NCBI GenBank assembly: GCA_964654135.1
Contig: CAZZHV010000016.1
Span: 1-24,477 of the forward strand
Direction: 5' to 3'
Length of the DNA stretch: 24,477 nucleotides
Origin: CAMLQK01 sp964654135
GTDB lineage: Bacteria > Patescibacteriota > Saccharimonadia > Saccharimonadales > UBA4665
The notes below the pieces were generated by a model. It saw only the letters and a program-made list of their open reading frames with translations. It did not search any database and was not told the origin of the DNA. A program made the position numbers and the translations under genes. Positions 7,089 through 14,573 of this stretch are shown piece by piece; positions within the stretch are counted from its first letter, which is position 1, and each line of letters opens with the position of its first letter.

Positions 7089-8108
7089 CTATTTTTCGCG
7101 AGCAAGCTCGATAAGCTGAGAAAGTAGCTCGGTGTAACTCGTGCCCTCGTGCTGCCACAACTGCGGATACATGCTAATGTCCGTAAAACCAGGCAGTGTG
7201 TTGATTTCGTTTAGATATATCTTGCCTGCTGGGTCTACGAAAAAGTCGATACGCGACAGCCCTTCGCATTGCAGTGCCGTAAACGCCTGAATTGCATAGT
7301 CGTGAATACGTTCTGCCGTTTCGTCTGGTATGCTTGCGGGAATTTTAACCTGGGACGTCGCCTCAGTGTCATATTTTGCCGCAAAGCTATAAAATTCACG
7401 GTCGGGAATAATTTCTCCTACAGCACTCGCTTGCGGCTGAGCATTATGGCCCAGCACAGCTACTTCGAGTTCGCGCGCTGCAATACCAACCTCGATTAAC
7501 ACTTTATCGTCGAGCGCAAAGGCCGCATCAAGTGCTGTCCGTAATGTTTTCTCGTCGGTAACTTTACTAACACCAACCGATGACCCAAGACGCGCTGGCT
7601 TAACAAATAACGTTACCCCTAATTTTGAGGCAGCGTCTTTGTATGTTGGATAAGCCTCATTCTTGTAGCACACCATAAATGGCACAATCGGAATATTGTT
7701 GTAGTCAAGGAGCTGCTTAGTTAGCACCTTGTCGATACAAATACTTGAGGCAGCTACATCGCAGCCAACAATTGGCGTGTGCAGTAAACGAGCTAGCCCC
7801 TGAATGGTGCCATCCTCGCCATTTTGACCATGCAGCACAGGAAATATAGCATCGATGTGATACGGCACACCGTCGTATTCGACTGTTGATGTACCCAAAA
7901 TTGGCACTAGTGTATGCGTAGTTTGCGGCTCGATTGTTTCTGAATACCAAAGCTTACCGTTACGATCTATATAGCAAAGTAGCACTGCGTACCGTGACCT
8001 ATCGAGTGCACCATAGACATTGGTTGCTGAGGCGATAGATACATCATGTTCTGGAGATTCACCACCATATGCGAGGAGGATTGTCGGCTTGGATTGTTCG
8101 TGTGTCAT
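7089..8108 (-). CDS. ddl: D-alanine--D-alanine ligase
   Basis: A 339-residue ATP-grasp enzyme joining two D-alanines for peptidoglycan precursor synthesis in the cytoplasm. It has the N-terminal LLAYGGESPEHDVSIASA block, the ATP-binding KPARLGSSVGVSKV, IPDREFYSFAAKYD and the metal/substrate-binding EINTLPGFTDISMYPQLW near the C-terminus, so it appears intact. ATG 8108 is preferred to an upstream in-frame start at 8135 because TACACT (8121-8116) is 7 nt before it, with TTTGTA 17 nt further up, giving a leaderless message. Presence of ddl indicates the organism makes a standard cell wall. It is monocistronic and convergent with the DUF1801 gene. Confidence 0.95.
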   Translation of the reverse strand: MTHEQSKPTILLAYGGESPEHDVSIASATNVYGALDRSRYAVLLCYIDRNGKLWYSETIEPQTTHTLVPILGTSTVEYDGVPYHIDAIFPVLHGQNGEDGTIQGLARLLHTPIVGCDVAASSICIDKVLTKQLLDYNNIPIVPFMVCYKNEAYPTYKDAASKLGVTLFVKPARLGSSVGVSKVTDEKTLRTALDAAFALDDKVLIEVGIAARELEVAVLGHNAQPQASAVGEIIPDREFYSFAAKYDTEATSQVKIPASIPDETAERIHDYAIQAFTALQCEGLSRIDFFVDPAGKIYLNEINTLPGFTDISMYPQLWQHEGTSYTELLSQLIELAREK

Positions 8109-8183
8109 GCGTACTAGTGTAGAGATAATGGCCAAACATACAAAAAACCGAAAATAAGGTGCTCGAGCTCACCACTGTTGCGT

Positions 8184-8244
8184 ATCTGTTGTCTAAATAT
8201 CGTCCAAAATTATTAGACAACTAATTAAATACAGATGATATACT
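8184..8244 (+). promoter_or_regulatory. Inverted-repeat operator and promoter of the TrmB-like gene
   Basis: GTTGTCTAA (8188-8196) and TTAGACAAC (8213-8221) are perfect 9-bp inverted repeats 16 nt apart. ATCTGT (8184-8189) and ACAGAT (8231-8236) add an outer pair. The right arm covers the -35 region of TATACT (8239-8244). The repeat is a good candidate binding site for the regulator encoded next to it. Confidence 0.6.
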
Positions 8245-8251
8245 GTATAAT

Positions 8252-9004
8252 ATGGATAGAATTCTTATACAATGTCTCATGCAACTGGGCTGCTCGGATA
8301 AACATATTAAGTTTTATCGAGCCAATCTCAAATTGGGTGCCGCTACGCTCACCGAGATAATTAAAGCTGCTCATTTGCAACGATCCACTGCTTACCTTAT
8401 TGCTGCAGAAATGGTTAGCATGGGCTTAGCCGAGGAAGACCACAAGACCTATAAAAAACTCTTTGTAGCAGCCGAGCCAGAAACGCTTCTACGCAAACTC
8501 GAAGCTAAACATCGCTCACTTGGACGCAATACTCTGGCATTTAAAGATGCTCTGCCCGAACTCCAGGCTGCGCATCATGCAACCACAACACGTCCAAGCG
8601 TCCGTACGTTTGAAGACAACGCCGGGCTGCAGGCCGTCTGGAAAGATATTTTGGAAGCTAAGTCCGAAATCCTCCTGTGGTCAAACCAGAGCACCGAGGA
8701 ACATATTTTTGACATGGAAGCTCATGGGCTCTTCATTAAAGAGCGAACTGCAAAACACATTCCTATTCGTGTATTAGCCGTAAATAACGAACTCGGCAAA
8801 GCGCTGCAAGCAAGTGACGGCGACCACTTACGCCAGACAAAATTACTGCCGCAGAGCGTACCTTTTACTAGTGAAACATACATTTACGACGACAAAGTAG
8901 CGGTACTCGATTTTGGCAAACGTGTGTTTGGTGTAATTACTCAAAACAAGCAAATCACCGATTCACAACGGGCTATATTTGAATACGTTTGGTCCCAACT
9001 TTAA
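8252..9004 (+). CDS. TrmB-family-like transcriptional regulator
   Basis: A 250-residue protein with an N-terminal winged helix-turn-helix (about residues 10-65: LKLGAATLTEIIKAAHLQRS, then a recognition helix) and a basic linker (AEPETLLRKLEAKHRSL) as in TrmB proteins. The C-terminal half resembles a phospholipase-D-like effector domain (ILEAKSEILLWSNQST... IYDDKVAVLDF), usually a ligand sensor here. TATACT ends 7 nt before the ATG and there is no Shine-Dalgarno. The inverted repeat directly upstream suggests autoregulation. Whether it also controls the downstream membrane protein and oxidoreductase is unknown. Confidence 0.82.
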   Translation: MDRILIQCLMQLGCSDKHIKFYRANLKLGAATLTEIIKAAHLQRSTAYLIAAEMVSMGLAEEDHKTYKKLFVAAEPETLLRKLEAKHRSLGRNTLAFKDALPELQAAHHATTTRPSVRTFEDNAGLQAVWKDILEAKSEILLWSNQSTEEHIFDMEAHGLFIKERTAKHIPIRVLAVNNELGKALQASDGDHLRQTKLLPQSVPFTSETYIYDDKVAVLDFGKRVFGVITQNKQITDSQRAIFEYVWSQL

Positions 9005-9005
9005 G

Positions 9006-9030
9006 GCATGCCTAACACAGCTCGGCATGC
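9006..9030 (+). repeat. Inverted repeat between TrmB-like and 9043 genes
   Basis: GCATGCC (9006-9012) and GGCATGC (9024-9030) are perfect 7-bp inverted repeats with an 11-nt spacer. The element ends where the -10 box TATTAT (9031-9036) of the next gene begins. It may be an operator or a weak terminator; no T-run follows. Confidence 0.45.
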
Positions 9031-9042
9031 TATTATAAAGCT

Positions 9043-9312
9043 ATGTTAGCGTTGCATATTATCTTGAGTATTACATCACTTGTGCTGCACGGGTTCCTTG
9101 CCGCCAATCGACAACCCAATAGCAAAAACTATGAAATACTCAGCCAAGGCACGCTTTTTTCTTTGGGTGCCGCCAGCGTAAGTGGGCTACTGCTAAACGA
9201 CGGAACTTTGCATAGCTACCTGCATATTGCAGGTATGCTTTTGATGTTCCTGAGCATCCACGCCATCATATTTGCTATGCGCCTAAAAGCCAAAAATAGC
9301 TCACAAGCATAG
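9043..9312 (+). CDS. Small membrane protein, unknown function
   Basis: An 89-residue protein with hydrophobic segments at about residues 3-20, 38-52 and 60-80, ending in a basic tail (MRLKAKNSSQA). I do not recognise a family. TATTAT (9031-9036) is 6 nt before the ATG with no ribosome site, so it is likely a leaderless single gene. It lies 58 nt before the oxidoreductase, which has its own -10 box, so co-transcription is not required. Confidence 0.65.
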   Translation: MLALHIILSITSLVLHGFLAANRQPNSKNYEILSQGTLFSLGAASVSGLLLNDGTLHSYLHIAGMLLMFLSIHAIIFAMRLKAKNSSQA

Positions 9313-9370
9313 AGGTACATATCGTAAATATATCACAGCAGCACCCTGTAACCAGGTATATCTTGGGTGT

Positions 9371-10603
9371 ATGTTACAGTTACCAGAGCACGAAACGTCT
9401 CTCTGGCGGGAAGCGTACAAATCACCCACATATCCGACACTCACTGGGGATACTGAGGTTGATGTTGCAATCGTTGGAGCCGGCATTACCGGCTTAACCG
9501 CTGGTCTTTTATTAAAGCGCGCTGGTTTGCGCGTAGCAGTTATTGATAAAAGTTCTGTTGGCGGTGGCACTACTGGTCGCACAACAGGAAAAGTGACTGC
9601 TCAACACAATACTATTTACGTCGAATTACAAAAACAACATGGCAACAGCATAGCTCGTTCGTACGCACAGGCAAATTTAAGCGCTGTTGATCAAATTGCC
9701 AAAATTATCGAGAAAGAGCACATCGATTGCGACTGGCAGCGCGACGATAGCTACGTGTTTACACGTGATGCCAAACGTGTTGCGGATTTCAAGCAAGAAG
9801 CCAAGGCGGCTGAAGCGCTTGGCCTGCCGGCCAGCTTTGAGGCAACCACCCCACTACCTTTTGACGTAAAAGCAGCTGTTAAGTTTACTCACCAGGGCAA
9901 AATGCATGCCCAAAAATATCTCCTAGGACTTGCGCGAGCTATAGATGGTAACGGGAGCTACGTATTTGAGCGCAGTACCATTACTGGCATTCACGATGGC
10001 CTACAATGTGTCGTCAAAACACGAACCGCCGCCGTGATCGCAAACCATATTATTATCGCCACCAATGTGCCCACCCTACCCTTGGCTGCCCGAGGAACAT
10101 ATTGCCTGCTGGAATATCCACGCGAATCTTATATTGTGGCCGGAAATCTCCCCAAAAAATCAAAGCAAGCAGGTATGTATATTTCCCCAGACGACTCCGA
10201 ATATTCCATTTTGCCAATTACCGTGCAGAATCAATCAAAAATCCTGATCGGCGGCAACTCGCATATATCAGGCCTGCGCGGCAACAAATTGGCACGCTAC
10301 AAAAAACTCGCTGACTACGCAGAGAAACACTTTGGCGTGACCGAAATAACACATCGCTGGTCGGACAGAGACTATCTTGCCTACGACGATATTCCGCTGG
10401 TTGGCAAAATGTACCCGTGGTCTAAAAATCTCTATGTCGCTACAGCCTTTCATAAATGGGGGCTTACCAACGGCACCGCGGCTGCCATGATACTAACCGA
10501 AACTATTAAGGGCCGTGAGAGTCCTTGGGCGCACGCATTCGATAGCCTGCGCCTTAAGCCGATTACATCCATTCCTCACGCTGTTGCAAAGATGTTTTCG
10601 TAA
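9371..10603 (+). CDS. FAD-dependent oxidoreductase (DAO/YhfW-like)
   Basis: A 410-residue flavoprotein. VDVAIVGAGITGLTAGLL (residues 30-47, Gly36, Gly38, Gly41) binds the ADP part of FAD, VAVIDK (Asp59) ends the second strand, and GTTGRTTGKVTAQHNTIY is the conserved segment found in YhfW-type oxidoreductases. Near the C-terminus DIPLVGKMYPWSKNLYVATAFHKWGLTNG is the second FAD-contacting block. As I know the family, such proteins usually carry a C-terminal Rieske 2Fe-2S domain of about 100 residues. None is present here and the stop is clean, so this is a flavin-only form. TATATC (9357-9362) lies 8 nt upstream of the ATG. The substrate is unknown. Its stop is 1 nt from that of the convergent gene. 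Confidence 0.85.
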   Translation: MLQLPEHETSLWREAYKSPTYPTLTGDTEVDVAIVGAGITGLTAGLLLKRAGLRVAVIDKSSVGGGTTGRTTGKVTAQHNTIYVELQKQHGNSIARSYAQANLSAVDQIAKIIEKEHIDCDWQRDDSYVFTRDAKRVADFKQEAKAAEALGLPASFEATTPLPFDVKAAVKFTHQGKMHAQKYLLGLARAIDGNGSYVFERSTITGIHDGLQCVVKTRTAAVIANHIIIATNVPTLPLAARGTYCLLEYPRESYIVAGNLPKKSKQAGMYISPDDSEYSILPITVQNQSKILIGGNSHISGLRGNKLARYKKLADYAEKHFGVTEITHRWSDRDYLAYDDIPLVGKMYPWSKNLYVATAFHKWGLTNGTAAAMILTETIKGRESPWAHAFDSLRLKPITSIPHAVAKMFS

Positions 10604-10604
10604 A

Positions 10605-11414
10605 TTACATATCCATTGAGGACATATCGTGCGATTCGTGCGTAGGGCTAGTGTTGTTCGAGTCACAGGTGATTTTCTGCTCTTCTTTGTATGAAATCAT
10701 AGATAAAACAATGTGGTAATGCGGTTCTGTAAAGCCAGCATGTCCTGCTGCCTCATACATAACATCTATGTGGTCATATTTCTGACTATTAAGTGCTATG
10801 TCGAGTGTTTTGTTGGCTGCAATCTTACTTTGCGCTAGCATGAATTCAATGCCCGTGACTTTGTTGTTCCAAACGTTATATATAGGACCTTGTGGTATAT
10901 CGCTTGGCATAACGTACTGCGTTCCAGCGCCTGCGGTACACTGAGCCACCATGGTGGCGTGTTCGGGCACTTTGATGGCGATAGCCTCAGATGCCGCTAC
11001 TTGGTCGTTCCTGCCTGCGGTGTGACCGCGGCTAAATCCGACTGCAAATGCTGCGTAGACAATGCCTGCGACCACTAACAAGGCCACGACAGCTATAAGT
11101 ACAAGGCGTAGCCATGGTTTTTTGTGTGCCTGTGGAGCCAAAGTGTTTGTAGGCGATGCTGGTTGAGGCATAGCAGGTGGCTGTGGAGCTGCCGGTAAAA
11201 GCGGCTCGACAGGCGCTGGCGGCTGAGCTGATGGAGACGGAGTAGAAAACTTAGGGACTTCTTCTGGCGTAGTGGACTGAGGTGTCTCAACGTCGGTTGT
11301 TGGTAATTTTGACGCTGGTATATCTTCGGTCTCGGATGTAATCGAGGGTGTGTGGCTATCCATATCAGGCACAACAGGCTTGTTTGTGTCAGGTTTGATG
11401 AGATCTTCGTTCAT
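10605..11414 (-). CDS. Membrane-anchored Pro-rich protein with His/Met-rich C-terminus
   Basis: A 269-residue protein in three parts: an acidic, Pro/Thr-rich cytoplasmic N-terminus (about 1-98), one membrane helix at 103-125, and an extracytoplasmic domain of about 140 residues. The last part contains GHAGFTEPHYHIV (His224, His232, His234) and ends HESHDMSSMDM, a His/Met arrangement typical of copper-binding tails. Metal binding is inference; I know no named family. ATG 11414 is chosen over GTG 11423 because AGGTG lies about 6 nt before it. A promoter (TTGACA, 17 nt, TACGGT) lies at 11468-11440. It converges on the oxidoreductase, which could be a functional partner or only a neighbour. Confidence 0.7.
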   Translation of the reverse strand: MNEDLIKPDTNKPVVPDMDSHTPSITSETEDIPASKLPTTDVETPQSTTPEEVPKFSTPSPSAQPPAPVEPLLPAAPQPPAMPQPASPTNTLAPQAHKKPWLRLVLIAVVALLVVAGIVYAAFAVGFSRGHTAGRNDQVAASEAIAIKVPEHATMVAQCTAGAGTQYVMPSDIPQGPIYNVWNNKVTGIEFMLAQSKIAANKTLDIALNSQKYDHIDVMYEAAGHAGFTEPHYHIVLSMISYKEEQKITCDSNNTSPTHESHDMSSMDM

Positions 11415-11439
11415 ATATTTCACCTAAATTATTACTTTA

Positions 11440-11468
11440 ACCGTAACCGTCGTTATAAAGCCTGTCAA
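11440..11468 (-). promoter_or_regulatory. Promoter of the His/Met-tailed protein gene
   Basis: On the minus strand TTGACA (11468-11463), 17 nt and TACGGT (11445-11440) match sigma70 spacing with a consensus -35 and a weak -10. The leader would be about 20 nt and contains the AGGTG ribosome site. Confidence 0.5.
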
Positions 11469-11475
11469 TATCTTG

Positions 11476-11504
11476 TTTACACAGGGGCCTTTGATGACTA
11501 TAGT
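11476..11504 (+). promoter_or_regulatory. Promoter of the histidine kinase operon
   Basis: TTTACA (11476-11481), 17 nt and TATAGT (11499-11504) precede the ATG at 11514 by 9 nt, so transcription should begin at or next to the start codon. It is back to back with the promoter at 11468-11440. Confidence 0.62.
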
Positions 11505-11513
11505 TTACCTATA

Positions 11514-13784
11514 ATGCTTAAGCCTATTAAACTTGGCATACGACCGAAGATCTTGCTGCTTATTATGGCTGCGACAATTATTCCGTTGCTTTCGCTCAAC
11601 CTCTTTTGGACCAATTCACAGCGCCAATCTCTCGTCAATGACGTACGTTCACGCCAGGCACTTCTCACGCAGAATAATGGTAACGAGGTAAATAGCTTCA
11701 TTACTGATAAGGTTCGCACGCTGATTGTCCACTCGCAGAGCCCAAGCGTACAGCAGTTTAACGCCAGCAAAACACCGCTCGAAATAAGCACCCTTCTCTA
11801 TCAAGACAAAGATATTACACGGGCAGCGCTCGTTAACCAGAGCGGCCAAGAAATTGTTGCTCTCACCAGCGACCTCAAGAACGCAACGCTTCAAGACGTT
11901 AAAGAAAGTGATGCATTTAAGGTTGTCACGTATTATGCGGGTAATGACTACATAAGTCCGGTAACAATTGATAAGAGTGGTCATCCGACCATTACCATTG
12001 CCGTACCACTCGTTACTTTTACCACTCCTCAAGAGCTTGGTACGTTATCAACCGCTGAGCCGGGACTTGTGCGTAACCCGCAAGATATTAAGGGGGCACT
12101 CATTGCGCAAGTTAGCCTCGAAAACTTGTGGAACTCTGTACTTTCAACAGCTAGCTCATCAACAAACGGCTATGCGTACGTTGTCGACGATAAAGGTGTC
12201 GTAATTGCTCACCCCGACAGTTCGTATACCAATCAGCACCAAGACCTTTCGAGCGTTCCAATTGTTTCGCTCTTTAAGCAGAGCTTAGCCAGTTCGAGCT
12301 CGACTCCGCATAGTATGCAAGGTGCATCCGAAAAGGGTGTTGATGTTATGGCAACTTATCAGAAAATTGCCGCCACCGATTGGGGCGTTGTGTATGAACA
12401 ACCAATGAGCACTATATATAAGAATGTCGACCGCGTGTCATACTTGGGTCTTGGTCTGTCTGCAGCAGCAATTATATTTATGGCGTTCTTGAGCCTCTGG
12501 CTTAGCCGTTTCATTAGCAAGCCAATTTTACAAATCGCGCGTGTAGCAGAACGCATTGGTAAGGGAAACTTTACCGAGCATATCACCATGAACCGTAGCG
12601 ATGAAATTGGCGCTCTGAGCGACAGCGTTAATGCCATGGGTGCCAACCTACAGTTATTTATTGACCGCCTCGACCGCCAGCGCCATCAGCTGGAGGTGAT
12701 TCTTAACAGTACAACCGACAGTATCCTAGCCGTCGACAGATCTGGTAAGGTACTGATTGCCAACCGAGCAACCGCCGAGCTGTGCGAACGACCTGCACCG
12801 CCAGTCGGCGAACACATAACTGCGCTCTTTCCCTGGACACAAAACCAGCGACCATACAACGTCGACTACAATGCAGAAGGCACGAATACTCACTACGACC
12901 TACAGTATGTTGGCAAAAACGGCGCCATTCACTTCGTAAACCTCATCGTAGTCAAGGCCGGCGAGCAAACAATTGTTACTGTTCATGACGAAACAAAGAG
13001 TCGTGAACTAGAAGACATGAAGCTCGACTTTGTATCAATGGCCGCACATGAACTGCGCACGCCACTTTCAACAATTCGCGGCTATCTTGAACTTATATCC
13101 TACCAGTCTGCTGAGAATATCGACAACGTCCAGCGTTACATAAAACAGGCACGTCGTAGCGCCGAAGAGCTAGCTTCACTGATTAGCAATCTGCTTGATG
13201 TATCGCGAATCGAGCGTGGCACCCTCGTACTTACTATGGACAAGCTCGATCTTGCGGCGACAGTTAAAGAGTCCGTCCAAAATCTTCGCTTTAATGCCGA
13301 AAACAAGCAAACGACGCTTGCGTACGAAGGACCTGAAGCCGGAATGTACGTTATTGCCGACAGCGTAGCTATGCATGAAGTCTTTGGTAATCTTATTGAA
13401 AATGCCATTAAGTACACTCCCAACAACGGCCATGTGGACATTAAGCTTACCGATGAAAGCGATCATTACACCGCAACTATTACCGATGATGGCATTGGAA
13501 TTCCAGCAAACGCCTTGCCGTACTTATTTACCAAGTTTTACCGCGTACACGGTGGGCTGGAGAGTGGCAGCACCGGCACTGGCCTCGGTTTATTTATTGC
13601 AAAATCAATAATTGAGCGTCATGGAGGCACAATTGCGGTAGAATCTAATCATGGGCAAGGTTCTATATTTACCGTGACCATACCGAAATTTACCGAACAG
13701 AAATTTGCCGAATTACGAGAAGCAAAAGGAGCAGAAAATGTCAGCAGGCGCCGCGGCTGGACTACAAAAAATATTGCTCGTTGA
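11514..13784 (+). CDS. Membrane sensor histidine kinase (Cache-HAMP-PAS-HisKA-HATPase)
   Basis: A 756-residue sensor kinase. Membrane helix 1 is at about residues 13-32 and helix 2 at about 310-333. Between them is a large extracytoplasmic domain with a double-Cache look (GYAYVVDDKGVVIAHPD). A HAMP domain (about 334-386, RVAERIGKGNFTEHI) follows, then a PAS domain (about 400-500, LNSTTDSILAVDRSGKVLIAN). HisKA has AAHELRTPLSTIRGYLE with His512 as the phosphorylation site, and the ATPase domain has NLIENAIKYTPNNG (Asn630) and DDGIGIP (Asp658, Asp659). All catalytic boxes are intact. The C-terminus overlaps the response regulator gene by 47 nt, and a leaderless start is expected from TATAGT 9 nt upstream. 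The signal is unknown; Cache domains sense small ligands. Confidence 0.9.
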   Translation: MLKPIKLGIRPKILLLIMAATIIPLLSLNLFWTNSQRQSLVNDVRSRQALLTQNNGNEVNSFITDKVRTLIVHSQSPSVQQFNASKTPLEISTLLYQDKDITRAALVNQSGQEIVALTSDLKNATLQDVKESDAFKVVTYYAGNDYISPVTIDKSGHPTITIAVPLVTFTTPQELGTLSTAEPGLVRNPQDIKGALIAQVSLENLWNSVLSTASSSTNGYAYVVDDKGVVIAHPDSSYTNQHQDLSSVPIVSLFKQSLASSSSTPHSMQGASEKGVDVMATYQKIAATDWGVVYEQPMSTIYKNVDRVSYLGLGLSAAAIIFMAFLSLWLSRFISKPILQIARVAERIGKGNFTEHITMNRSDEIGALSDSVNAMGANLQLFIDRLDRQRHQLEVILNSTTDSILAVDRSGKVLIANRATAELCERPAPPVGEHITALFPWTQNQRPYNVDYNAEGTNTHYDLQYVGKNGAIHFVNLIVVKAGEQTIVTVHDETKSRELEDMKLDFVSMAAHELRTPLSTIRGYLELISYQSAENIDNVQRYIKQARRSAEELASLISNLLDVSRIERGTLVLTMDKLDLAATVKESVQNLRFNAENKQTTLAYEGPEAGMYVIADSVAMHEVFGNLIENAIKYTPNNGHVDIKLTDESDHYTATITDDGIGIPANALPYLFTKFYRVHGGLESGSTGTGLGLFIAKSIIERHGGTIAVESNHGQGSIFTVTIPKFTEQKFAELREAKGAENVSRRRGWTTKNIAR

Positions 13785-14136
13785 GGATGACCAACTTATC
13801 CGCGAGATGTACGAATTGTTCCTACGGGACAAAGGGTACACCATTGGTACTGCCGGTGACGGCGATGAAGCACTTATTGTAGCCAAAAGTTTTCAACCGG
13901 ATCTCATCTTCTTGGACATCATGATGCCAAAGCGAAATGGGCTTGAGGTGCTCGATATCCTTCGTGCCGACGCTAGCTATGGCTGTCAAAAGTGTAAAAT
14001 TGTGTTGTTGACCAATCTTGGCGATGATACTATTGCCGAGAAAGTCGAAGACAAAATTGACGGCTATGCTATTAAAGCAGAAATTACATTATCAGATCTT
14101 ATAGGAATTATTGACTCGCTCAAACAACAATCATGA
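13738..14136 (+). CDS. Receiver-only response regulator
   Basis: A 132-residue CheY-like receiver domain with no output domain. It has the acidic pair (VEDD, Asp17/Asp18), the phospho-acceptor FLDIMMP (Asp60), the conserved Thr in VLLTN (Thr92) and Lys113. ATG 13738 is chosen because AAAGGAG (13725-13731) lies 6 nt upstream, inside the end of the kinase gene; an earlier in-frame codon at 13705 lacks such support. It is surely the partner of the overlapping kinase. Lacking a DNA-binding domain, it must act by protein contact or by passing phosphate on. ATGA overlap links it to the next gene. Confidence 0.9.
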   Translation: MSAGAAAGLQKILLVEDDQLIREMYELFLRDKGYTIGTAGDGDEALIVAKSFQPDLIFLDIMMPKRNGLEVLDILRADASYGCQKCKIVLLTNLGDDTIAEKVEDKIDGYAIKAEITLSDLIGIIDSLKQQS

Positions 14137-14471
14137 ATATACTCAAAGCCTTAAACCTTGGTCTCGCCTTTTTTCTTGAACTTTTTATGCTCGTTGCATT
14201 TGTCTGGGGCGGTTTTTCGCTTCGCACTTCGACTCTCGTCCGCATCGTTATTGGCATTGGCGTCCCGGTTGCCGTTGTCATACTATGGAGCTTCTTTTTC
14301 GCGCCTACAAGCGATCACCGCATGCCGTCACCATGGTTACAGCTGGCCATATTTGCACTATATAGCATAGCGGCATTTGTGCTCACCAAAGGTGGACACA
14401 AGCAGACTGCACTCATATTTTTGGCTCTGGGTGCCATAAATCTTTTACTTGCAATTATCTGGAAACAGTAG
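14133..14471 (+). CDS. YrdB/DUF2568-like membrane protein
   Basis: A 112-residue protein with four membrane helices (about residues 5-28, 35-54, 65-84 and 88-109). NLGLAFFLELFMLVAFVWGG and the HRMPSP loop after helix 2 match DUF2568 (YrdB), whose role is unknown. ATG overlaps the response regulator's stop as ATGA, so it is the third gene of the two-component operon and may be an accessory membrane part of it. Confidence 0.78.
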   Translation: MNILKALNLGLAFFLELFMLVAFVWGGFSLRTSTLVRIVIGIGVPVAVVILWSFFFAPTSDHRMPSPWLQLAIFALYSIAAFVLTKGGHKQTALIFLALGAINLLLAIIWKQ

Positions 14472-14509
14472 CAAATCGTAACATTGGCCCAAGGAATACG
14501 TCTCTCCAC

Positions 14510-14555
14510 TTGCGCTCCTTATGTAATCAAAATATAGTTACTATATAGTAACTAT
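14510..14555 (+). promoter_or_regulatory. Promoter with perfect 22-bp palindromic operator
   Basis: TTGCGC (14510-14515), 17 nt and TATAGT (14533-14538) form the promoter. Bases 14534-14555 are a perfect palindrome: ATAGTTACTAT followed at once by its own reverse complement. It covers the -10 box and the start site, where a bound protein would block transcription. The MarR-type gene at the end of this operon is the likely ligand, giving autoregulation. Confidence 0.75.
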
Positions 14556-14573
14556 TTATACAAAAGGAAAAGC

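Noticed and set aside
9006..9030. The GCATGCC/GGCATGC repeat as a terminator
   Set aside because: No T-run follows and the element abuts a -10 box, so an operator or neutral repeat is at least as likely.
13738..13784. Programmed frameshift fusing the kinase and receiver
   Set aside because: The receiver has its own Shine-Dalgarno and ATG inside the kinase end, and no slippery sequence was noticed; an ordinary gene overlap explains it.
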